Source of the DNA: Spirogloea muscicola
Taxonomy: Eukaryota > Streptophyta > Zygnematophyceae > Spirogloeales > Spirogloeaceae
Direction: 5' to 3'
DNA: 64,000 nucleotides
Assembly (NCBI GenBank): GCA_009602725.1
Contig: WELB01000146.1
Coordinates: 140,246 to 204,245, forward strand
The number at the start of each line of letters is the position of its first letter. Positions within the stretch are counted from its first letter, which is position 1. Position numbers and translations under genes: made by a program. This document shows, piece by piece, positions 9,071-19,900 of this stretch. The notes beneath the pieces are model-generated. The model saw only the letters and a program-made list of their open reading frames with translations. It was not told the origin of the DNA and searched no databases.

Positions 9071-11985
9071 TTGGCTGGCCGCCTCGACCTGGCTGCCGTC
9101 CACCGCCAGGCGGCCCTCCCGCTCCTCCGCCATGTGCCCCGCTGGGTGCGCCCGCACATTCGCTGCGCGCTCCGCCCGGCGATGCAGCGGATTGTCAGGG
9201 ACCACCGGGACGAGGCGGCTTGGAAGCAGTTTCTCCTCTTCCCCCGGCTGCTGCTCGGGCGTGCCCCCCACGACGGCCGCTGGCAGGGCCAGCAGCCCCT
9301 CTTGGAGCGCGTCCAGTTGTTCGAGAGCGGGCATTGGGAGGAGCTCCTCGCGTGCGACGACGCAGCGGTGGCAGCCTTGGCAGCAAAAAAAACCGCGGTG
9401 ACGTGCGGGCAGCGCCAGACAGGGCCGCCAACGTCCGCCGGGCATTGCGCTTCGGTCATGCGGGCGAGTTGTCCAGGGCGGTTCAGGCCCTGGACGACTC
9501 GGTGCTGGCGCCATCCAACGCAGCCACACGGGCGGCCCTGGAGTCCCTGCAACCTGAGGCCCGCTCCCCCCTGCCTCCGTGACTGGCCACCTTCGCACCG
9601 CCGGAGGAGGTGGCCCTCGAGGCCGACGCTCTTCGGCAGGCTCTGCAGAGCAGCCGCCGTGCAGCCGCTGGAGGCCCGTCACACATGCTCACCGAGCATC
9701 TCCGCGAGCTCTTCCTGGAGGGAGAACCAAGTGACTTCCAGGCACTCCACCAGGTGTGCCAGCTCCTTGCTCGCGACCAGGTCCCGGCCAGCATTCGCGG
9801 CGTCATCTGCTCCAGCACGCTGCTGGCTCTCGGCAAGGCCAATGGGGGGGTCCGGCCCATTACCGTTGGCAAAGTGCTCTACCGCCTGGTGGGACGCGCG
9901 CTATGGCAACAGCACGCGGGGCTGGCCCAGGCACACCTAGCGCCCCACCTGTTCGGCGCGGGGCTGCGGAGCGGCGGTGAGGTGGTCGTGCACGGCGTCC
10001 AGGCCGCCTTGGACCTGAACCCCGGATGGATGGCCTTGGCGGTAGATGTCCGGAACGCCTTTAACAGCGCAGACCAGGATGTCATAGCTGAGGAGCTGCG
10101 GGCGGCCTTCCCCAGCCTCCTACCCCTCTTCAGGCTGGGCTACGGACAGCCAAGCGACTTGTTGTGGCGGACAGGGCACGGTGGGGTGGAGGTCCTCCAT
10201 TCTTCCACAGGCGCGCGCCAAGGGGATCGTTGGCGGGGCTCTACTACGCGCTCGCTCACAACCTTGCGCTGCTGGCAATGGTCGCGGCTCACCCTGCCTC
10301 CTCGCCCCCTCGTATGCGGACGACACCACGCTGGTGGGGCCGCCAGACCACGTAGTGGCAGCCTTTGCCCTAGGGTGGCAAAGGCTGGGCGCGATCGGCC
10401 TGGGCATCCGCGCAGCCAAATGCAGTGCTTGGTCTCCCCAAGGCCTGCCAGCCGACCTGTGCCCCCGGGCTGCCAGACACCAGCCGGGGGCTTCACCCTC
10501 CTCGGCGCCCCCATAGGCTCCCCAGCCTTTGTGGTGGAGCAGCTCCAGGTACGACTGCTGGAGCACCTCCGGCCGGTGGACCGTCTCCACACGCTGCAAG
10601 ACATGCAGCTGGCGACTGCTGTGCATTGCCCAGCGTCCGCACTACTTGGCTCGCGTCCTGCCTCCCTCCCCGGCGGTGAAGGCGGCGTACGAGGCTTTTG
10701 ACACTGGCATTCTGGCGAGCGCTGCCACTCTCCTCCAACACCCCGGCTTCCTCACCACGCCAGCCGCACTGCTCCAGGCTAGCCTGCCCGTTAGCCGTGG
10801 CGGTTTGGGCTGCCGCCCAGTTGCCCGCGCCTGCGAGCCCGCCTACCTGGGCAGCTGGGCCCAGGTCGCCCCCCCCATCTGCCAGAGGCTCACGGCAACC
10901 GCGCCTTGGAGCGGGTGGTAGCTGAAGTGGAGAGCGGCTCGTTGCCCTTGCAGGCTGCTCTCCGCGCTGCCCGCGACGGGCTCCTGGCGGCCCACCCCGA
11001 CATGTCGAAGCAGGTCGTTTCGTTTGGCCACCTCGCGCACACCCCCGACCTGCGGGCCCAGGCCCGCTTCACTGCGCTGGTGGACAAAGCGGCATTTGAC
11101 CAGGTGGTGGAGCTCCTTCCGCCGCACGACCTTCGAGGGCGCGCCTGGATCCTCTCCACCTCCTCCCCCGGGGCGGCGGGGTGGTTGTTAGCGCTCCCAC
11201 TCTACGCTGCGCTCACAATGCCAGACAAGGTTTTTAAGCACGGCGGTCCACCGGCTTCTGGGCCTCCTCCCTCCCTACCTCGTCGGGGTCCAACAGTGCG
11301 AGTGCGGTGCCCGCCACAATGACCCTGCGGCGCTGGCTGCCCACATGCTCCGTTGCGCGCACTGTGGCGAGCGGACCGGTTCACACGACCTTCTACGAGA
11401 CGCCATGCAGGATGTGTTCCTGGAGGCCGGCTAAACCAGGTGGCATTGGAAACTACAACAATTATGCCCATCCAGCGGGGCGCCGACGGACAGCTTCACA
11501 CCCGCCGCGCTGACCTAGTCGCCATCCCGCCCGGAGAAGGTCCGCGTATTATCGCAGATGTGGTGACTGCAGATCGCGTCGACTCCGACAACCCCGCAAA
11601 GTCGGCGACGCTCGCCGGGCACGCGGTCGCTTTGGCGGCTTGGAATAAGGAGCGCAAGTACGCTGACCACCCTCCAGGTGATGCCTTCGCGGCCCTGGCC
11701 ATTGACGTTCACGGGGCCTTCGGCAGTGGCAGGCTGGATCTCCTCCAGCGGCTTGCCCGGCGGGCCATCGAGCGGCGGCCGGGTTCGCCAGGCTTCAATG
11801 CTGCCGGCTCCCTCGCTCAGGTCTTTCGAATGAGACTGGCGGTCTCGCTCCAGCGCTCTCAGGCTCATGCGGTCCACACGCGCGCTGGCCGCGCTATGGC
11901 TGCTGCCTCTTGGTCTCGGCAGGGTGCCGCTTTTCCTGCTTCGAGTTATTCTGATTTGCTGTTGCTCACTCGTGGTTACTGAGCA
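9071..11985 (+). pseudogene. Non-LTR retrotransposon polyprotein (RT + CCHC + RLE), frameshifted
   Basis: This is a decayed reverse-transcriptase element. In order: an N-terminal Ala/Arg-rich part with WKQFLLFPRLLLGRAP (from 9071); RT block 1 GGVRPITVGKVLYRLVGRAL near 9850; block with VDVRNAFNSADQDVI near 10045; STGARQGD near 10205; the catalytic YADD near 10315 in another frame; a thumb region to about 10900; a CCHC finger near 11300; and a C-terminal domain with RRADLVAIPPGEGP, IIADVVTAD and RMRLAVSLQRSQAH ending LLLLTRGY at a stop at 11980-11982. The last part looks like the restriction-like endonuclease (RLE) of R2/NeSL/Dualen-type elements. At least three frameshifts (near 10200, 10500 and 10620) and a stop near 11433 show it is dead. 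It probably moved by target-primed reverse transcription. Clade assignment is inference. Confidence 0.85.
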
Positions 11986-13140
11986 TCCATCTGCATCATT
12001 TCGTGTCTTGGTGTGTGGTTTTGTCTTTCCTGGCACTGGTTTGTGGCCTTTTGAGGCCTGCGGACAATGTCCATTATTTTCTGGGCTGGCTTTGCTAGCC
12101 CTCCTTTTTCTATGGGCGAGCCCTCCACCCCCCATCCAGCTTTGCCAGCCCCTCTCCTCTATGGGCGAGCACTTTCATTTCACACCATTGCCATTCTGGA
12201 TAGCAATCCGTCTTTTGGCAGCTAGCTTTCCAGCTTGCGGTTGCTGACTAGGGGTTGCCATCCTTGGCTGGCACTTGCTTTCCCGAGTGTGCTTTCCGAC
12301 TCCTGCGGACCTTGTTTGTTCTTTTGTGGACAAGCTTGTCGCAGCTCTCGCGAACTGCTCTTGTGAGCTCTCTCGAACTGCTTATTCTTTCTTAGTCATT
12401 AATCCCCGTGGAAGAATCTCTTATTCGAAGAGCTTGTCATTCTTCTCTTTCTCTATATCTATTCTTTGTCCGTTTATTCTCTGGGCAGGCCTTTCATAGG
12501 CATCGCCCTCTGCTGGTCGTGCCCTAGCTGCAGCCTCTGGTCCTGGCCAGGGGACCCGTTTCCAGGAGCCCAGTTTCTCCGACCTGCGAGGAAGAAATTG
12601 CCCGCCCATAGAGAAGAGGGGCTGGCAGAGACTACCCCTAAAATAATGGACAAATTTCAAAGAGCCAAAAAGATGCCGGTAAGAAGCTACACAGCTAGAC
12701 ACAAGACGAAGGAAGGAACGAGAAACTCAGTAAACCCTGCTAACAGCCGCAGGTCGGAGAAACTGGAGCCCAGTTTCTGAGTGTTTTGTAGCTGCTTAAT
12801 TCCCTGTGTGCTAGCTTTAGCGCTTTCCCTTGGCCCCTTCGACCTTCATTCATTCTTTTTCTGGGCTGGCCTCTCCCTCCCACCGCCCTCTCATGGAAGC
12901 GTCTTTCCCCTACTGGAAGCGTCTCTCGCTCTTTCACAGCCATTGCCCCATTGTGAACGAGGAGCTTTCATCCTCGGAAAGTGCTTCGTCTCGTGGGCCC
13001 CTTTGAGCCCCAAGTAAGAAGAAAGACGCCTCCAGGAGAGGGTGGTGGCTGGGAGAGGGAAGCGGCTGCTGATATGAAAAGAGCGGCTGTGAAAGCCAGC
13101 CAGATGCATACAGGTGTTCTTGAGAAAGCCACAGGCTAGG
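11986..13140 (+). repeat. 3' tail of the retroelement and further GGCTGG units
   Basis: Directly after the endonuclease stop come a short leader (GCATCCATCTGCATCATTTC, also present after another copy at 52924), then GGACAATGTCCATT and GGGCTGGCTTTGCTAGCCC, the hairpin unit found all over the window. More diverged units follow up to about 12900 in both orientations. At 13064-13112 there is a copy of a separate short repeat beginning GGCTGCTGATAT. This is the best evidence that the GGCTGG repeat is the 3' untranslated part of this element. Confidence 0.7.
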
Positions 13141-13159
13141 CAGACAGGGCGCTCTTAGT

Positions 13160-13500
13160 ACCCCCCGGGTCAGCAGTAGGAAGACAGATGAGCTGAGGGG
13201 AGGAAGAGCAACCCCGCTGCGCAACCCAGAGGCTGCTGCAAGGGCGCGACCGGCGCGGTGGTGCAAAGCAAGCGCTTGGGAGCGCTGGAGGGACATAGAC
13301 AAACGCATGTGGTAGCAGGACACAAGACCCAAAGGCACCGAGCCTCCAGGAAGTGCTGCACCCTGTTCCCGGCGCCGCTGGTCAGCTTGATAATCCAGCA
13401 GCGAAAGTAACGAGGACCACCGACTCCCGTAACACCCGTGGATGTCCATGGCCAGGGGTTAAAAGGTATCACCCGCTGGGTGGTCCTTGTGCTTGTGCAA
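13160..13500 (-). mobile_element. Retroelement endonuclease fragment, minus strand
   Basis: The minus strand encodes DHPAGDTF, then in-frame MDIHGCYGS, a spacer, YHMRLSMSLQRSQALAL, RAGRALAAASGLRSG and LLLTRG. This is the same C-terminal end as at 11.7-11.98 kb, here inverted and 5'-truncated. One in-frame stop and small indels show decay. Confidence 0.8.
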
Positions 13501-13633
13501 CTTCTTCCGTTCGGCCACCTTGACAGTATAAAAGAGAGAGAGAAGGCGCGCGGTGCGCATGAAACTGGAATAGAGGCCAATTCTAGCCTTACAAATGTCC
13601 TGGTAACGGGGAATTGAGTTGGCTATGGGGCGC

Positions 13634-13946
13634 ACTGATATCCTCGAGTGTGCACATACATATCTGACAAGCTAAGCTGAGGAGCCAGACCACCACCATG
13701 GAAGCCATTAGCCTGGCCTAATGCACGCCCAGCATACTGGTATATCGCAAGTGCCTGGGAGCGCTGTAGACTATTGATAGCCGCATTCTATAGCAGGCAA
13801 TGATGGCTTGCGGGACGCTAGAATGCCCTTGCCCTAAGCTACCCGCCCGACTATGTCGGCGGGCATCGACATGCTGTGCCAGGTGATGGAGGAGGGAAGA
13901 CCACTTCTTCTTTCAGATATGTATGTTCTCACTCGAGGATATTAGT
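13634..13946. mobile_element. MITE-like element, 313 bp, 34-bp TIRs
   Basis: The left end (13634-13667) and the reverse complement of the right end (13913-13946) agree at 31 of 34 positions; both start ACT, continue ATATCCTCGAGTG and finish ACATACATATCTGA. The interior is non-coding. A related copy without a right terminal repeat is at 39089-39269. I could not find a convincing target-site duplication in the flanks, so the superfamily is unknown. It is a non-autonomous DNA transposon by structure. Confidence 0.8.
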
Positions 13947-13973
13947 CCCCCCCCTGCAGCAGGCGATGTACAT

Positions 13974-14040
13974 TTGTCAATGTGCTTGCCTTTGTACTTG
14001 GCCACACAGGCCCTTCATCTCTTAATACACACGTTTTCAC
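13974..14040. repeat. Short interspersed repeat B (TTTGTACTTGGCC type)
   Basis: A stretch containing GCCTTTGTACTTGGCCACA then GGCCCTTCATCTCTT recurs in reverse complement at 16205-16275, 38392-38435 and 41262-41315 and on the plus strand at 29820-29880, at decreasing similarity. Copies lie next to GGCTGG repeats or retroelement fragments. It may be a further part of the same element family or a separate SINE-like sequence. Confidence 0.7.
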
Positions 14041-14399
14041 CTTAGCCAACTCATTACCCCGTTACTAGGACATTTGTAAGGCTGGAATTGGCATCTCTTT
14101 CAATTTCATGCGCACCGCGCGCCTTCTCTCTCTCCGTAGCCGCCGTATATGTCCATGGCGCTTGGGAAATAACAGCGCTTCCAAATTGACCGGTGGCTGT
14201 GAGAGGGCAGCCAAAAAGAATGGCGCATGGGAAGAAGTGGTCGCTCCCGGGGGTGGTCCTTATAATGTCGCTCCTTCTTCTCCCATGATGTGTCGCCCAA
14301 CCTGGCACAGTCGGCGTGGGTGCCTCTGGTTGGAACGCGTCGATAAGAACGACGTCGAGGAGAAGTCGAGGCCCACCGCTCCGACTCCTTCAGGCTGGC

Positions 14400-15500
14400 C
14401 TCTCCCAGCCACCAGTTAATCTGGCCGCGCTTGCTTCAGACCTTGTCCATTCTTTTGGGCTGGCCTCTTCAGGCCCCGCAGTCGCTGCTTAGCTCGTAGT
14501 TTGGCCCCTTCGAACCTTGTCAATTCTTTTCGGGCTGGCTTCTCACAGCCCTTGCCCCCATTGGGAGAGCCACTTCCTTCGAACCTTGTCAATTCTTTTC
14601 GGGCTGGCTTCTCACAGCCCTTGCCCCCATTGGGAGAGCCACTTCTTCTTCTTCTTCTCACAGCCCTTGCCCCCATTGGGAGAGCCACTTCCTCTCTCAG
14701 CCACCAGTTAATCTGGCCGCGCTTGCTCCCGGGAGTAGAAGAGAGTGCTCGCCCATAGAGAGAAGTGCGCGCCCATAGAGAAGAGGGGCTGGCAAAGCCA
14801 GCCCGAAAAAGAATGGACAATGTCTAAAGCCAAAGAAAGAGGAGCCGGAAAAGAGAGAAGTGCGCGCCCATAGAGAAGAGGGGCTGGCAAAGCCAGCCCC
14901 AAAAGAATGGACAATGTCCAAAGCCAAAGAAAGAGGAGCCGGAAAAAGGACTACACTACAAAACACTGCAGAACACAGAGACGATGCAGGGAAGCTCAGT
15001 ACCCACGAGTGAGCAACATCAGGTCTGAGTAGCATCCAGACGCCTGATGTAAGGTCCGCCACGCATTCTGGAGTACCGGCATGATGCCCGACAATGGCCG
15101 CATGGTCGTATGGTAACCTTTCTCACGCACGAAGCCATAAATTCCGTCTCTGAGAAGATTGTGGGAGTGGCCAGCCCAGAAAAAAGAATGTACAGACTTC
15201 GCACTCTCAAGCCGAGAATCGGGCTGACACCAGGCATTCACAGCCATTGCCCCACTGTGAACGAGGAACTTTCATCCTCTCGGTAAGTGCTTCGTCTCGT
15301 GGCCCTCTTTCAGGCCCCGCAGTCGCTGCTTAGCTCGTAGTTTGGCCCCTTCGAACCTTGTCAATTCTTTTCGGGCTGGCTTCTCACAGCCCTTGCCCCC
15401 ATTGGGAGAGCCACTTCTTCTTTTGAGCCCCAAGTAAGAAGGAAGACGCTTCCACGAGAGGGCGGTGACTGGGAGAGGCCAGCCCAGGATAAAGACTGTA
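14400..15500. repeat. GGCTGG repeat array with internal tandem duplications
   Basis: Units beginning CCTTCGAACCTTGTCAATTC and containing TTTTCGGGCTGGCTTCTCAC then CCCATTGGGAGAGCCACTTC occur twice in tandem at 14508-14646, a shorter third copy follows to about 14695, and another is at 15345-15420. Inverted units with GGGGCTGGCAAAGCCAGCCC, a perfect hairpin, occur near 14785 and 14880 inside a duplicated segment. At 15001-15065 the minus strand ends LMLLTRGY plus stop, the endonuclease C-terminus. The array thus mixes plus- and minus-strand retroelement ends. Confidence 0.8.
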
Positions 15501-15540
15501 CAATGTTCGAACTCACAAGGCGGGCTGACACCAGGCATCG

Positions 15541-16995
15541 TCGTCGTAGGTGGGAGGGGCGGCGTGGGCTGCCCCCGGCCCCCAAGCCAGAAAGTATGCG
15601 GCTGCTGATATTAATAGAGCGGCCGTGAAGCCACGGGCGGAGCGGCAGCCCATTGGGCGCCGACCGACACTGGCGAAGCAAGGTTGGCAGCCGGCGGCGG
15701 CTCGCAGACGTGGCGCCAGGTCCCCACCCGAAGGAGACGTGAAGGTGACGTACTTCGGCGGGGCTCGTAAGTTAGCGGCGGCGTGCCATCTGCAGTGGCC
15801 CAGGCGCCGCCCCGCCCAATGGGAAACCAGGCGGAGGCCCCGTCTGTGGGCGGCCCCCCTGCGCCGGCGGTTCAGTTCGTCGGCGGGCATCGTCCGCCGG
15901 GCCGCCGACCAGGCCGGTCAGGCCGGTGCCAGGTAGGCGCGGTGGGGGGGGGGGTGCCACGAGGGCCACCCCCCGCCGCAAGACCAGCGGCGGTCTGATT
16001 TCATGGCCGCTGATATTTGCCCACGGATTCGGGGATGTCGGGGGGGGTCTCCTCCTGGGCATCGGCCTATTGTCGTGTAGCGCGAGCGTGCGCCGGGGCA
16101 GCCGGTGGGAGGGCGGGAGGCGCAGGGCTCCGCCGCCGTGCTCGCTGTCAGCGCTACTAACGGTGGCCGGTACTCTGCCTCCCCGGCGCGCTTGGGCCGC
16201 TCGACGGTGAAAGCGTGTGTATGAAGAGATGAAGGGCCTGTGTGGCCAAGTACAAAGGCAAGCACATTGACAAATGGACATCGCCAGCTGCTAAGCTGAC
16301 CCAAAACGGGAGCCGTTTTATTGACGGGGAGCTGGATACGCGACACAGCGCCGGGGCCCGCTTTGTCGCGACCCGCGCGCAGGGGGCGTTGGACGCCGCG
16401 AATCGTCGGGCGCGGCCATGTGCCCCCCGCACGTGCTCCGCTCGGCCCTCATGACCACGGCGCCCTCCTCGCAGATTCTCCGTTTGGGCTGCCCTCTCAA
16501 AGCCATTGCCTCCCGCCCAAATTGTCGTTTCGCCCTGACGGCGGTCGCAGCAGGCGCGGAGGTAGATTGAGTTTGGCAGCGGCGCCATCGCCATCGCCAG
16601 CGCCATTTGCGGCGGCGGCGGCGGCGGGGCGGGTCTCAGCCGCGGGACCTCCTCCTCGCCGAGAGCGGCTCGGAGAGGCCGGGACAAGGAGGCTCGGTCG
16701 CCGTGAGCAGGCCTGCGCCCGCTGGGGCCAGGGCCGAGCCTCGCTGCGGTGGCGGCAGCGCCTCCGGCGGCAAGAGGCGCTCGTTCTGCGCCCGCGGGCC
16801 GCGCGCAGCCGAGAGCAGAGTCGCCGCCAGCCGCGGGCAAGCGAGCCTTCGCTGAGCGCCAGCGGGAAGCCGCCGAAGGTCCGGAGGTCGCAGGGGCGCA
16901 GCGGCCCTCCTCAGGCGCCGTGGCTGCACCGTAAGACCGAGGGACGCGGGCCCGTCCTGACGGCCTTCTGACGGAGTGCCTGACTGCGAGCTGCC
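15541..16995. other. GC-rich region upstream of the receptor kinase
   Basis: Long open frames on both strands consist of Arg, Pro, Ala and Gly runs and show no family motif or splice-consistent exon chain. Copies of two short repeats are embedded: a GGCTGCTGATATTAATAGAG type at about 15600-15640 and repeat B at 16205-16275. The last few hundred bases, rich in GCGGCGGCGG, are the likely promoter and 5' UTR of the kinase gene. Confidence 0.5.
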
Positions 16996-19900
16996 ATGGA
17001 CGGCAGGGCGATGCTGCTGGCGCTGGCCTGCCTGGCCGCGCTCGCTGCCAGCGCGGCTGCGCAAGGTACGAGGCCGCCATGGCAAAGGCGATGCATGGCA
17101 TGCCGCGTTGTCGAAGGATGGCGGGCGAGCCTGACGCGAACGCTGAAAGTGGCAGCAAGTGACAAATATGTAACAGCAATCAGAGGGCATGGATAGTTTA
17201 CCAGGCCTCGACTCGATTGTGGCACAATCAAGTCGTCGGCAATGTCTGAAGTCGCTGTTGAGTCGTCTCTTGTGCCGCGAGCAGACAGGGTGCTCATTAA
17301 CTGTGGCTACGGAGTTGGCCCCTACGTGGACCAGTATGGGCGGACATGGAGCAACGACAGCTCCCACTCGAACTCCACCGCCACCGGCTCAAACATGCCC
17401 CCGTACGCACTCCCCAACCAGACTGACCCTCCGGGCTCAAGCGTGTGGGAGACGAGATACGTGATACTGCTTGCTCATCTGTCAGTTCATGGGTCAAGCA
17501 AACACTGCTTGTATCAGGTCTGATGGATCTTTGCTCCACAGGATCAAGAATGCCATCCCGGGGCCTCCAGCTTTATACTCCAAGGCTGTGTTTGTCAGCG
17601 ACCCTGCCAGCCTGGTGTACAACCTGAGAGTGCATCCCGGCCGGCACTTTGTGCGGCTGCACTTTGCAGCATTCCCCACGAAAGCATATCCCAATCCTAC
17701 CGAGGTATGGCAGGTCATGGAGATGTGGGAGAGACCTCTTTGTGAGAATGATGAGAGCCACTCTTGGTGCTACCTAGGCACTGAACGAGGGCAGGGGCAA
17801 GAGGAGGGCTTCACTGCCTTCTGTATAGGACATCCTTGTCATGGTGCTGGTAGGACATTGTCCACTGACCAGTCATGCCGTAGGTCAACTAGGGCAAGGG
17901 TTTCGCTCCATGTCCATTTGCGGCTTCCGGCGCTTCCTGACGGGCTTGTTTGTCTCGCAGGGCTACTTCAACGTGACTGCACAAGGCGTGCAACTCCTCT
18001 CCTCCTTCAATGTCGTCAAAGAGGCGCAGGCTCAGTTTGGAGGAGATGGCCTCTATGATGCTGTGATGAAAGAGTTCTCGCTTGTGGTACCTTCTGATGC
18101 CAGGTAGGCTACTCCTGTGACCAAGTATTGAAGCCTTAGAGACTTAGCTCCACACACATCTTTATGCAGGCACCACTTTACCTGGACTTGATAGACTGGT
18201 TCGACTGACTTTTGCCGCAGATATGTATGCCTGTGGTTGTGTAGTCCACTGCAGTTGCTTGCTCTTCGGAAATCTGCTGGTTCGAATGTGGGCTGCCTAG
18301 CTGAGCCACCGGCTCTGCACTGGAGATCAGACATGAATTGGGCCATTGACACTCAGCTTCTCCTATTGCTGCAGTTCTTTAGCCATTGCATTCATACCAC
18401 AGCCCAACTCCTTCGCCCTCATTTGTGGTATAGAAGTTCTGTCTATCAACGACGACATGTACGACTTCCATGCCATTGACACCTCAAATGGCAAGACATT
18501 TGTGGTCCCTGCTGGTGAGCTCCTTGGGTTGGGCACTGTAAACTTTCGCTGTGTATATTTTGCAGTAGGTCGATTTGTGCAATTTTGCCAGGAGCTGTGC
18601 ATATTTTGCTAGGGTCTGTGTTGGTCCGACGCTTGCAAAGCTTTGGCATGTTCTTAGTGCCAGGACTGCTTTGCTACGTTGCTTTTGCAGAGACTGCTCT
18701 GGCCACTGCGGCCCGTCTGAAATGTGGTGGACCAATTGTCACGCCAGCGAATGATACAATCACCCGCACGTGGTTCCAGGATGATAACTTCCTCACCAGC
18801 ACGACTGGCATCGAAGTTTTCAATGAGACTGATGCTTCAGTCCAGATTCAAAACACAAATGCTAATCCTTACTTTACTCCCATTCTGGTGGCTGAAACTG
18901 ATCGCGAGATCAAGAACTCGGTATGCCTGCCGCCATGGGCTCAACTTTGCCAGATTGGACTTGCATGTGGTGATCCTTCTATGTTCCTCCAGTAACACAA
19001 TGTTGGGCATGCACTTCTCACCAGCAGTTCAATCTGGGACCTCTAGAGGGAGCAGCCATGGCACATCAGCATGCTGCGGTAGAGGTTTAAAAACAGTTCT
19101 TGTGCATGTCCCCTGCAGGCGCTAGTGTCAAATCTGACCTACACATTCACTGTCGATCCAAACTTCCTCTACTATGTGCGCTTTCACTTTTGTGAGAACG
19201 AGTATCTGAATGCTGGACAGCGCATCATGGACGTATACATCAATGGGCAGCTCGTTGCATCGAAGGTCAGCAACTTGTGAATCATTTGGCTTCCAAGTAC
19301 AGTCATCTTAACTTACACGTGGCTGGGTACGTCGATCTTTGTCCAGCTCATCCATCTCCTGTAGCTCGCTTGTGCAGATTGATATATCGGGCTCTGATGG
19401 GCCCAACACGGCCACAGTGCGGGATTTTGTCTACTCCCAGAAATCCGCGAGTGTAAGTGTCTAAGGTCATCAATCTTGCAATTGTCCACTTTCGCCGCAT
19501 TGCCTTTGTAGACAGCAACATTGGGCTTCAAGTTTTTCCTTCTCACCTCTGTACAACGAGCCAGATATGCCCGGTGTGAAAATATTCTTACAAACTGTCA
19601 AGGATACAGACAGTGCAAGATCAAATACGAAGAAGCTCAAGGGTCGTGACATGCAACTGCATGCTTTCCGCTTTTGCATGTTATTTTGGTGTGCAGCAAT
19701 GTCTAATTACGTGCATGTCATACTTAAACAGATGGTGATCACTCTGGCACCAAGTGCTTCCTCCATTGCCAAGAGCCCCTTTGTCAATGGTATTGAGGTT
19801 CTAAAGATGGGCAGTGCCAGCTTGACGACGCCCGGACCACTGCAAAAGTCATCCTCAGGTCTTACTGCCGCCCAAGTGACTTGTAGCATCCACTACTAGC

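Larger units (their letters stand above)
13531..14145. repeat. Long inverted repeat flanking a MITE
   Basis: About 97 bp at 13531-13627 (with AAGGCGCGCGGTGCGCATGAA and CTTACAAATGTCCT as landmarks, each under 22 bases apart) recurs in reverse complement at about 14046-14145 with roughly ten differences. The two arms are about 420 bp apart and could form a cruciform or a hairpin transcript. The interval holds the MITE at 13634-13946 and one copy of another short repeat at 13974-14040. Confidence 0.8.

Noticed and set aside
8662-9552. A 296-codon minus-strand open frame
   Set aside because: It is antisense to the RT/CCHC region of the retroelement and arises from high GC content; the plus strand carries the recognisable motifs.
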